Source: Fodinibacter sp963811825 (GTDB lineage: Bacteria > Actinomycetota > Actinomycetes > Actinomycetales > Dermatophilaceae). Taken from it: DNA of 64,000 bases. The notes beneath the pieces are model-generated. The model saw only the letters and a list, made by a program, of their open reading frames with translations. It had not been told where the DNA came from and did no database searches. This document shows positions 8,364 through 14,998 of the stretch, piece by piece. Position numbers and translations under genes: made by a program. Numbering within the stretch: position 1 is the first letter of the stretch; the number at the start of each line of letters is the position of its first letter. The stretch lies in the NCBI GenBank assembly GCA_963811825.1, contig CAWESS010000030.1:66661-130660 (forward strand). Reading direction: 5' to 3'.

Positions 8364-8972
8364 GTGCACGCTGACGTCATGGACGACGCACGAGGACTAC
8401 CGGACGAGTGGGTGCCCCACCTGCGCCGCGCCCGCGGTGCCCTCACCGTGGGGGCGGAGGTCGGGCTTGCCCTGCGCGACCACCGTCGACGGCTCGGTCT
8501 GAGCCAGCGCGCCTACGCCCTCCGGCGCGGGCTGAGCCGGGCGATGCTCGCTCGGCTCGAGGCCGACGCGGGACGGATGACTCTGGACACCGTCTCTGAC
8601 GCGCTGGCCGGCACGGGGTTCGCGCTGTTCGTCGGGCTGTCGTCGGCTGACCCCGACCTCCCGCCGGAGGGCGCGGCCAGTGCGCTGGCCGCCGACCCAG
8701 CACCGGATGAAGGGGTCGGCGTCACCCCTCGCCGCCTCCCGCCCGAGGCGTGGGCACCCACCGACCTCGTGGCGCGCGTGCGTGGTGGCGGACGGCGGTT
8801 CCCGGCGCACCGCCCGGTCTACGCGGTGACCGAGCCCCCGTTGTGGTGGTGGCTGCACGAGTTCTTCAGTGGCCCGACCGAGCGGCCGAAGTGGTACTCC
8901 CCCGTGCCGCGACCCGACGTCAGGCTGCTGCTCGGCGAACAGGACGACGACGATGAGCCGGAAGTCGCCTGA
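8364..8972 (+). CDS. XRE-family helix-turn-helix transcriptional regulator
   Basis: 202 residues. The Cro/CI-type HTH occupies roughly residues 33–90: ALRDHRRRLGLSQRAYALRR, then GLSRAMLARLEADAG, then MTLDTVSDALAGTGFALFVG. A linker and a tryptophan-rich C-terminal part follow (EPPLWWWLHEFFSG, RPKWYSPVPRPDVR) that matches no domain I recognise. Starts at GTG 8364 or ATG 8379; no clear ribosome binding site favours either. The gene stands alone between 35-bp inverted repeats whose palindromic cores suggest it controls itself. Confidence 0.8.
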   Translation: MHADVMDDARGLPDEWVPHLRRARGALTVGAEVGLALRDHRRRLGLSQRAYALRRGLSRAMLARLEADAGRMTLDTVSDALAGTGFALFVGLSSADPDLPPEGAASALAADPAPDEGVGVTPRRLPPEAWAPTDLVARVRGGGRRFPAHRPVYAVTEPPLWWWLHEFFSGPTERPKWYSPVPRPDVRLLLGEQDDDDEPEVA

Positions 8973-9003
8973 TCGACAGCTCGCTTGTTGCCTCCATCGG
9001 CGG

Positions 9004-9022
9004 CCCACCTTGTGAACCATCC
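9004..9022 (-). repeat. Degenerate third copy of the palindromic motif
   Basis: Read on the minus strand this is GGATGGTTCACAAGGTGGG, matching the centre of the left inverted repeat (GGATGGTTCACCTGGTGAG) at about 15 of 19 positions. It lies just past the HTH gene and 35 bases before the right inverted repeat. Confidence 0.5.
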
Positions 9023-9056
9023 CAAAGTTGGCTCGCGTGGTGAGTCGAAGAGATCC

Positions 9057-9091
9057 GGTGGCTCACCAGGTGAAGCATCTGGACGTCCCCC
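9057..9091 (-). repeat. Right 35-bp inverted repeat flanking the HTH gene
   Basis: Inverted copy of 8185–8219, identical at 32 of 35 bases. Its core GGCTCACC-A-GGTGAAGC keeps the TCACCWGGTGA palindrome. It lies between the HTH gene and the convergent 3' end of murB. I see no target-site duplication outside the pair. Confidence 0.75.
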
Positions 9092-9158
9092 GCCGCCCTT
9101 GTGGTGCTGCCTCTCAGGTTCGCCAGCTGCCGGGCCGGCTGCCCGTCAAGCCCTCAAC

Positions 9159-10256
9159 TCACAGGGCGTGACCGACGAGCACCGGCTCGTTCACCAGCGT
9201 CACCCCGAACGCCTGCTGCACACCGTCGCGCACCACCCGCGCCAGGGCCGCCACCTCGGATGCCGTCGCCCCGCCCCGGTTGGTCACCGCCAGGGTGTGC
9301 TTGGTCGACAACGCTGCCGGCCCCGGCATCCCGTAGCCCTTGCCGAACCCGGCGCGCTCGATCAGCCAGGCCGCACTCGTCTTGACGTGCCCGTCGGCGT
9401 CCGGATAGCGGGGCAGCGCGACGGCAGCGGCATCGACGTCACCGCCGAGGTCAGCGGCGAGGCCCTCCGCCACCCGACCTTCCAGCACCGCGAACTCCTC
9501 GACCGACAGCACCGGGTTGGTGAAGAACGACCCGCAGCTCCACGTGTCGTGGTCCGCAGCATCCAGCACCATCCCGCGGCGCCGGCGCTGGGCGAGCACC
9601 GCCTCGCGAGCATCCCCGAGGGGCACGCGGTCCCCGACCGACACCCCGAGCTGGGTGGCGAGGTCGGCGTAGCGCACGGGCTGGGACAACGTCCCGGGGA
9701 CCAGCTGGAACATCACGTCGATCACGACGTAGCGGTCGGTGCCCTTGAACAGCGAGTGCCGGTACCGAAACCGGCAGTCCAGGGTCATCATCGTGCGGAC
9801 CCGACCCTCGAGGCGGTCCCACACGCGCACCCGCGCGATGGTCTGCGCGACCTCCTGGCCGTAGGCGCCGACGTTCTGCACGGGCGTCGCGCCACACGAC
9901 CCCGGGATGCCGGACAGCGCCTCCACGCCGGCCCACCCCTGCTCGACGGCGTGGGCCACGAACTCGTCCCAGCTCTCCCCGGCCGAGACGGTGACGTTCG
10001 CACCGCCGCACTGGTCGAGCGAGTCGACGACGACGCCCCGCGTCTCGACCTTGACCACGGTGCCGGCGAACCCGGCATCCGCGACGACGAGGTTGGACCC
10101 TCCCCCGAGGACGAGCAGTGGCTCGTCCGCGTCGTCGACCTCACGCACGGCGTCGACGAGCTCGTCGGCGGTCTCGACGACGACCATCCGCGCGGCGGGC
10201 CCGCCGACCCGCATCGTCGTGTGTGCAGCGATCGGCTCGTCGTGCAGCAGCCGCAT
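9159..10256 (-). CDS. murB: UDP-N-acetylmuramate dehydrogenase
   Basis: 365 residues. It reduces UDP-GlcNAc-enolpyruvate to UDP-MurNAc in peptidoglycan synthesis. The FAD domain carries the conserved TTMRVGGPA start and LVLGGGSNLVV. The signature GIPGSCGATPVQNVGAYGQE and the catalytic serine in WSCGSFFTNPVLS are present. The C-terminal AAWLIERAGFGKGY marks the longer E. coli-like type. The ATG at 10256 is chosen because homology begins there, although the frame is open upstream. It follows the dehydratase pair with a 10-base gap. Confidence 0.95.
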   Translation of the reverse strand: MRLLHDEPIAAHTTMRVGGPAARMVVVETADELVDAVREVDDADEPLLVLGGGSNLVVADAGFAGTVVKVETRGVVVDSLDQCGGANVTVSAGESWDEFVAHAVEQGWAGVEALSGIPGSCGATPVQNVGAYGQEVAQTIARVRVWDRLEGRVRTMMTLDCRFRYRHSLFKGTDRYVVIDVMFQLVPGTLSQPVRYADLATQLGVSVGDRVPLGDAREAVLAQRRRRGMVLDAADHDTWSCGSFFTNPVLSVEEFAVLEGRVAEGLAADLGGDVDAAAVALPRYPDADGHVKTSAAWLIERAGFGKGYGMPGPAALSTKHTLAVTNRGGATASEVAALARVVRDGVQQAFGVTLVNEPVLVGHAL

Positions 10257-10266
10257 CAGGAGCGCA

Positions 10267-10695
10267 TCAGTCGAGCCGGACGACCGCGATGCAGCGGCCG
10301 AGCACCTTGTCCCCACCGCACGTCGTCGTGACGTCGACGGTGACCCGGCCGGTCTCGGCGTCCACGGCCTTGACGACGCCCTGCACCACGATCTCGTTGC
10401 CGTCGACGGAGACCTCGACCGGGCGCGTGAAGCGCGTGCCGAACTCCACGACCCGACCGGCATCCCCGGCCCAGTCGGCGACGACGGTGCCGGAGGCCCC
10501 CATCGTCCACATCCCGTGGGCGATCACGTCGGGCAGGCCGACCGAGCGGGCGAAGGCCTCGTCCTGGTGGATGGGGTTCTGGTCCAGGGACGCGTTCGCG
10601 TAGGCGACGAGCGTCTCGCGTGCCACGGGCACGGTCACGGGGCCGACGACGTCGCCGACCGAGACCTCTGCGAGCTGACGGACGGGCATGCTCAC
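10267..10695 (-). CDS. MaoC-like hot-dog dehydratase, HadB-type
   Basis: 142 residues, single hot-dog fold. It holds the hydratase motif in DQNPIHQDEAFARSVGLPDV followed by IAHGMWTMG, giving the Asp–His catalytic pair of (R)-specific enoyl hydratases. In mycobacteria HadB pairs with HadA to dehydrate 3-hydroxyacyl-ACP in FAS-II; in non-mycolate actinobacteria the role of the homologous pair is less clear. The start (GTG 10695 or ATG 10689) overlaps the partner gene stop by 4 bases, and a GGAGG site lies just upstream. Confidence 0.85.
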   Translation of the reverse strand: MSMPVRQLAEVSVGDVVGPVTVPVARETLVAYANASLDQNPIHQDEAFARSVGLPDVIAHGMWTMGASGTVVADWAGDAGRVVEFGTRFTRPVEVSVDGNEIVVQGVVKAVDAETGRVTVDVTTTCGGDKVLGRCIAVVRLD

Positions 10696-11141
10696 TCCTC
10701 CCCGCCGCGGACGACGATCGTTGACGTGGACGTCGCCAGGGCATCCCCGGCGGTGGTTGCGAGCTCGGTGCGCGTGGTGATCATCGAGTGGCCACCGGCC
10801 GAGCGCACGGCATCCACCGTCGTGACGCCGACGACCTCGTCGCCAGCCGTGATGGGACGGTGGTGGACGAACCGCTGCTCGCCGTGGACCACGCGGCTGA
10901 AGTCGATGGCCGCCTCCGGGTCGGTGATGTACGCCCGCTCGCTCTGCTGCGAGAAGCGCACCGCCATCGTCGGGGGCGCGATGACGTCGCCGTACCCGGC
11001 CTCCCGTGCCGCTGAGGCGTCGGTGTGCACCGGGTCACCGGCCCCGACGGCGGCGGCGAACGCCGCGATGAGTGCCGCGTCGACGGCATACGGACCGCTG
11101 GGCGGGTAGGTGCGCCCGGCGAAGTCTGGGTTCACGGCCAT
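10692..11141 (-). CDS. MaoC-like N-terminal dehydratase, HadA-type
   Basis: 149 residues beginning MAVNPDFAGRTYPPSGPYAV, the FAS1-like dehydratase domain. It has the family segments GDPVHTDASAAREAGYGDVI and APPTMAVRF but lacks the catalytic His of HadB, which fits a substrate-binding partner in a heterodimer. The ATG at 11141 has no convincing ribosome binding site. The gene order rpmG–hadA–hadB is conserved in actinobacteria. Confidence 0.85.
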   Translation of the reverse strand: MAVNPDFAGRTYPPSGPYAVDAALIAAFAAAVGAGDPVHTDASAAREAGYGDVIAPPTMAVRFSQQSERAYITDPEAAIDFSRVVHGEQRFVHHRPITAGDEVVGVTTVDAVRSAGGHSMITTRTELATTAGDALATSTSTIVVRGGEE

Positions 11142-11220
11142 GGCGCCCACTCTAGGAGACCGCAGGCCCCATCCGTCCAGAGGGGCGCGGGCGCGGAGCG
11201 CGAGCTGCGCCGGAGGACGC

Positions 11221-11261
11221 GAGAGGCCGCCGGCACCGGAACACGGTGCGGGCGGCCTCTC
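11221..11261 (-). terminator. Terminator after rpmG
   Basis: A perfect 11-bp stem GAGAGGCCGCC (11221–11231) with GGCGGCCTCTC (11251–11261), plus an inner CACCG/CGGTG pairing, starts 18 bases past the rpmG stop. It would separate rpmG from the dehydratase pair. Confidence 0.7.
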
Positions 11262-11278
11262 GCGGGCGAACCGCTGAG

Positions 11279-11446
11279 TCAGCGGGTCTCGCGGTGGGTC
11301 GTGTGCGTCTTGCAGCGCGGGCAGAACTTCGCCAGGTCGAGACGGTCGGGGTTGTTCCGACGGTTCTTCTTGGTGATGTAGTTGCGCTCCTTGCACTCCG
11401 TGCACGCCAGGGTGATCTTGGGGCGGACGTCGGTGGCCTTGGCCAT
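11279..11446 (-). CDS. rpmG: 50S ribosomal protein L33
   Basis: 55 residues: MAKATDVRPKITLACTECKE, then NYITKKNRRNNPDRLDLAKF, then CPRCKTHTTHRETR. Both zinc-ribbon cysteine pairs (CTEC and CPRC) are present, so this is the zinc-binding form, usually replaced by a cysteine-free paralogue under zinc limitation. The ATG at 11446 is the homology start; the open frame upstream is not L33. Confidence 0.96.
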   Translation of the reverse strand: MAKATDVRPKITLACTECKERNYITKKNRRNNPDRLDLAKFCPRCKTHTTHRETR

Positions 11447-11570
11447 GGGGGCAACCTGCTCTCGGGAAAGTGAATCGATCGTCGGGCGTCGCGCGGACGC
11501 ACGAGGAATCGCGCGACACCAGCACAACAGGCTACGCGGCTTCGGGCATTCCCCGAAATCGCGGCCTTGG

Positions 11571-11644
11571 TAGCGGGAGCGGGGCTCGATCCCGCGACCT
11601 CACGATTATGAGTCGTGCGCTCTAACCAGCTGAGCTACCCCGCC
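11571..11644 (-). tRNA. tRNA-Met (CAT), elongator type
   Basis: A 74-base cloverleaf with acceptor GGCGGGG/TCCCGCT (two G-U pairs), anticodon loop CTCATAA reading CAT, and T-arm GCGGG-ATCGAGC-CCCGC. The 3' CCA is encoded (11568–11570). The paired first acceptor base and lack of the three-G:C anticodon stem argue against an initiator. An isoleucine (lysidine) tRNA with the same anticodon is less likely. Confidence 0.92.
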
Positions 11645-11691
11645 AGGGGTCGATCCGTAGCCAGCCACGTGGGCGGGCCCGGTCGGACCGG

Positions 11692-11764
11692 AGCCCCCTG
11701 TCGGAATCGAACCGACGACCTTTTCCTTACCATGGAAACGCTCTACCGACTGAGCTAAGGGGGC
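11692..11764 (-). tRNA. tRNA-Thr (GGT)
   Basis: A 73-base cloverleaf with acceptor GCCCCCT/AGGGGGC, anticodon stem TTTCC/GGAAA, loop ATGGTAA reading GGT, and T-arm GTCGG-TTCGATT-CCGAC. It is 47 bases upstream of tRNA-Met on the same strand, so the two tRNAs and rpmG probably share a transcript. Confidence 0.95.
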
Positions 11765-11812
11765 GCACGCTACCTGCGGGAAACCGCCGGGCGCCACGGA
11801 GACATTACACGC

Positions 11813-12529
11813 TCAGGATCGGTCCAGCGAAATCCGCGCGGCGACGAGCGACGGGCCGTACCAGGTGATCAACCGGCCCGACACCAGGCGCGTCCGCACA
11901 CGCCGAAACACCTCCGGCCCGTCGCTCGCGGTGAACACGTACGGCTCGTCGGGAAGCAGCACGAGATCGGCCACCACCGGGTCGTCGAGCACCTCGGGGT
12001 CGACGGGCGGATAGCGCCCGTCCACACCCGCGGTGACGACCTCGAAACCGGCCCGGGCCAGCAGGTCGGCCGTGAACGTCGGGCGCCCCACGACCATCCA
12101 CGGGTCGCGCCAGATCGGCACGACCACGCGCGCGGTCGCCGCAGGCACCGGCCCGCACCAGGCCTGCTCCGCGGCCACCAACCACGGCGGGTCCTCATCC
12201 AACCGGAGTACCTCACGGAACAGCCGCCGCATCGAGGCGATGGCGCCCGGCACGGTGTCGATGTCGGTGACCCACACGCGGATGCCGTGCTGCCGCAACC
12301 GTCGGACGTCGAGTTCGCGGTTCTCCTCCTTGTTGGCCACGACGAGGTCCGGACGCAGCGCGACGATGGCCGCGAGGTCGGGGTTCTTCGTGCCGCGGAC
12401 CCGTTCGACGCCGCGGGCATCGAGGTCTGCGGGGTGGGTGCACCAGTCCGTGGCGCCGACGAGGCGTTCCGGCACCGTGACGGCGAGGGCCTCGGTGAGC
12501 GACGGGACGAGCGACACGACGCGACCCAC
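11813..12529 (-). CDS. Helical-backbone metal receptor / BtuF-like protein without export signal
   Basis: 238 residues with the Peripla_BP_2 fold. RVVSLVPSLTEALAVT, LVGATDWCTHP, VRGTKNPDLAAIVALRPDLV and ADLVLLPDEPYVFTASD match the substrate-binding proteins for cobalamin or siderophores. Unlike transport receptors it has no signal peptide or lipobox, and no ABC permease or ATPase gene is nearby. A cytosolic binding role is therefore likelier than import, but the ligand is unknown. Start is GTG 12529. Confidence 0.8.
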   Translation of the reverse strand: MGRVVSLVPSLTEALAVTVPERLVGATDWCTHPADLDARGVERVRGTKNPDLAAIVALRPDLVVANKEENRELDVRRLRQHGIRVWVTDIDTVPGAIASMRRLFREVLRLDEDPPWLVAAEQAWCGPVPAATARVVVPIWRDPWMVVGRPTFTADLLARAGFEVVTAGVDGRYPPVDPEVLDDPVVADLVLLPDEPYVFTASDGPEVFRRVRTRLVSGRLITWYGPSLVAARISLDRS

Positions 12530-12573
12530 CGCCGCGGGCAGGTCGACGTCGTGGCCGAGGTCGTCGGTGAGGG

Positions 12574-13335
12574 TCAGCGCGGAGCCATCCGCAGCGCGCC
12601 GTCCATGCGGATCGTCTCGCCGTTGAGGTAGTCGTGGTCGACGACGGCGAGCGCGAGCTTCGCGTACTCCTCCGGTCGGGCGAGGCGCTGCGGGAACGGC
12701 ACCCCGGCCGCCAGGCCTGCGCGGAACTCGTCGGAGACCGTCGCGAGCATCGGCGTCTCGACGATGCCCGGGGCGATCGTGACGACCCGGATGCCGTACT
12801 GCGCCAGGTCGCGCGCCGCCGGGAGCGTGAGCCCCACGATGCCGCCCTTGGACGAGCTGTAGGCGGCCTGGCCGACCTGACCGTCGAACGCGGCGATGCT
12901 CGCCGTGTTGATCACGACGCCGCGCTGGCCGTCGGCGTCCGGCTCGGTGGCCGCGATCGCCTCCGCGGCGATCGCCAGGACGGTGAAGGACCCGACGAGG
13001 TTGATCTCGACGACCTTGCGGAACAGTGCGAGGTCGTGGACGCCCTTGCGTCCCAGGATGCGGGTCGACGGCCCGATCCCGGCGCAGTTGACGACGATCC
13101 GCAACGGCCGGGACGGGTCATCGGATGCCGTGGCGACGGCGGCGCGGACCTCCTCCTCGGACGTCACGTCGGTCGGCTGGTACTGCACGCCCTCGACGTT
13201 CGGCCCTGCCTCGCACGCGGCAGCGAGGTCGAGGGCGATGACGCGGGAGCCGGCGGCGGCGAGCGCGGCCGCGGTGGCGGCCCCCAGCCCCGAGGCTCCC
13301 CCGGTGACGATGGCGGTGGTGTTCGCGGTCTGCAT
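12574..13335 (-). CDS. SDR-family dehydrogenase, 3-hydroxyacyl-CoA dehydrogenase (HSD17B10-like)
   Basis: 253 residues, classical SDR. It shows the NAD(H) site TGGASGLGAA near residue 10, NCAGIG near 84, the catalytic triad with Ser in VINTASIAAF, and YSSSKGG. The C-terminal ITIAPGIVETPML-like segment (VTIAPGIVETPMLATV) and GETIRMDGALRM match bacterial homologues of HSD17B10, which oxidise short-chain 3-hydroxyacyl-CoAs. The ATG at 13335 is supported by an AGGA site 8 bases upstream. It is divergent from endonuclease IV across 43 bases. Confidence 0.88.
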   Translation of the reverse strand: MQTANTTAIVTGGASGLGAATAAALAAAGSRVIALDLAAACEAGPNVEGVQYQPTDVTSEEEVRAAVATASDDPSRPLRIVVNCAGIGPSTRILGRKGVHDLALFRKVVEINLVGSFTVLAIAAEAIAATEPDADGQRGVVINTASIAAFDGQVGQAAYSSSKGGIVGLTLPAARDLAQYGIRVVTIAPGIVETPMLATVSDEFRAGLAAGVPFPQRLARPEEYAKLALAVVDHDYLNGETIRMDGALRMAPR

Positions 13336-13378
13336 GGTCGCCATCCTGCCAGTCGGTGGCGAGCCGTACCGTGGACCC

Positions 13379-14215
13379 ATGGCACTACGCATCGGTGGAC
13401 ACGTCGACCAGAGCGACCCGGTGGCGGAGGCGCTCGCCCGGGGAGCGACCCTGTCGCAGATGTTCCTCGGCGACCCGCAGAGCTACAAGGGACCGGTCGT
13501 GGAGTACGCCGGCGGCGCCGCCGCGCTGAAGGCGGCCGCCGAGGACGCGGGGGTCGACCTCTACGTCCACGCGCCCTACCCGATCAACGTCGCGGCGACG
13601 AACAACCGGATCCGCATCCCGGGGCGCAAGCTGCTCCAGCAGCACCTGCACGCCGCCGCCGAGATCGGCGCGAAGGGCGTGGTCGTGCACGGCGGTCACC
13701 TCGGCAAGGACGAGGACGCCGCCGTCGGCTTCGACAACTGGCGCAAGTGCATCGACGGGCTCGACCTGCCCGTGCCGCTGCTCATCGAGAACACCGCGGG
13801 CGGTGACAACGCCATGGCCCGACGGCTCGAGGCGATCGCGCGCCTGTGGGACGCGATCGGGGCGGCATCCGGTGGTGACCAGGTGGGGTTCTGCCTCGAC
13901 ACCTGCCACGCGCACGCCGGCGGCAACGACCTCGGCGAGGTCGTCGAGCGGGTGCTGGCGATCACCGGCCGCATCGACCTCGTCCACGCCAACGACTCGC
14001 GGGACACCTTCGACTCGGGCGCTGACCGGCACACGAACTTCGGCTCCGGGCTCATCGACGGCGCCGACCTGGCCGAGGTCGTGCGGGCCGCTGGGGCCCC
14101 CGTCGTGTGCGAGACCCCCGGCGGCGTCGAGGGGCAGGCAGCCGACATCGCCTGGCTGCGCGAGCGCTCGGCTGAGGTCGGCGGCCGCAGGGTCCGACAC
14201 CTGACAGGTCGGTGA
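13379..14215 (+). CDS. nfo: Deoxyribonuclease IV (AP endonuclease family 2)
   Basis: 278 residues, a TIM barrel. The metal ligands of endonuclease IV are visible: HAPYPIN, VVHGGHLG, LLIENTAGG, CLDTCHAHAGG, LVHANDSRDTFDSGADRH and the C-terminal CETPGG. It cleaves the backbone at abasic sites in base-excision repair. The ATG at 13379 begins MALRIGGHVDQSDPVAEALA. The gene is divergent from the SDR. Confidence 0.93.
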   Translation: MALRIGGHVDQSDPVAEALARGATLSQMFLGDPQSYKGPVVEYAGGAAALKAAAEDAGVDLYVHAPYPINVAATNNRIRIPGRKLLQQHLHAAAEIGAKGVVVHGGHLGKDEDAAVGFDNWRKCIDGLDLPVPLLIENTAGGDNAMARRLEAIARLWDAIGAASGGDQVGFCLDTCHAHAGGNDLGEVVERVLAITGRIDLVHANDSRDTFDSGADRHTNFGSGLIDGADLAEVVRAAGAPVVCETPGGVEGQAADIAWLRERSAEVGGRRVRHLTGR

Positions 14216-14251
14216 CAGGTCGGCGGCAGGGCGTCCACGCACCGTGGGGCC

Positions 14252-14998
14252 ATGACGACCAGCGCCACCCTGCCCGGGACCCACCTGTACATCCGCGCTC
14301 TCGCGGCGGGCGACCACGACACCCTGACGACGATCATGGCCGGGATGTCGCTGGGGTCTCGGGTGGCCCGCTACCACTCGGGGTTGCCCCACCTGACCCC
14401 GCGAATGCTGCGCCACCTCAGCGACGTCGCACCGGGGCGCCACGTCGCCCTCGTCGCAGAGCAGGACGGCGCCCCGGTGGGCATCGTGCGCTGGGTGCGC
14501 GAGGACGACACGACGGCCGAGATCGCCCTCGAGGTCGTCGACGCGGCACACGGTCAGGGTGTGGGGCGGGCACTGCTCCAGGCAGCCTGCGTGAGCGCCG
14601 TCGAGGCCGGGATCGAGCGCCTGGTCGCCTACGTCACGGCGGACAACCGCCGCGTCCACCGGTGGCTGCACCGGCACGCGGCCCATCGCGAGGAGGACCG
14701 ATTCGTCATCCGTCTGCCGGGGAAACTCGCTGCGCCGATCCGGCCGCTTCGTGGTTCGATGGGAGAATGCGCGCCAGCATCCTGGGGCCGCTCCGAGTCG
14801 AGACCACCCGTGGTTCACAGCTCCCCGCCGGAGGCCGACCCCGCGACCTCCTCGCGGCCCTCCTGCTCCGCAGAGGCCGCCCCGTTCCCGCGGACGTCCT
14901 CCTCGACCTCGTCTGGTCCGAGCAGGCAGCCACGCTCGACGTCGCTGCGGTCCACACCGTCGTCGCGCGCCTCCGGCGTCAGTTCGGTGCGGAGCTGA
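14252..14998 (+). CDS. GNAT-family N-acetyltransferase (overlaps the next gene)
   Basis: The first 155 residues form a GNAT domain: HVALVAEQDGAPVGIVRWVR, then the acetyl-CoA loop VVDAAHGQGVGRALLQAAC, then AYVTADNRRVHRWLHRH. The substrate is unknown. The frame does not stop after the domain but runs 93 further codons of low-complexity Ser/Pro-rich sequence. That tail overlaps the SARP-type regulator gene by 232 bases and looks like that gene read out of frame. No frame gives a stop between the domain end and the regulator start, so the real end may be lost. Confidence 0.75.
   Translation: MTTSATLPGTHLYIRALAAGDHDTLTTIMAGMSLGSRVARYHSGLPHLTPRMLRHLSDVAPGRHVALVAEQDGAPVGIVRWVREDDTTAEIALEVVDAAHGQGVGRALLQAACVSAVEAGIERLVAYVTADNRRVHRWLHRHAAHREEDRFVIRLPGKLAAPIRPLRGSMGECAPASWGRSESRPPVVHSSPPEADPATSSRPSCSAEAAPFPRTSSSTSSGPSRQPRSTSLRSTPSSRASGVSSVRS

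Noticed and set aside
9057..9091. Inverted repeats as ends of an insertion sequence with transposase
   Set aside because: No transposase fits between the repeats and no target duplication is visible; I keep only the operator and small mobile-unit hypotheses.
11571..11644. Initiator tRNA-fMet
   Set aside because: The first acceptor pair is G-U rather than the unpaired C-A of initiators, and the anticodon stem lacks the three consecutive G:C pairs.
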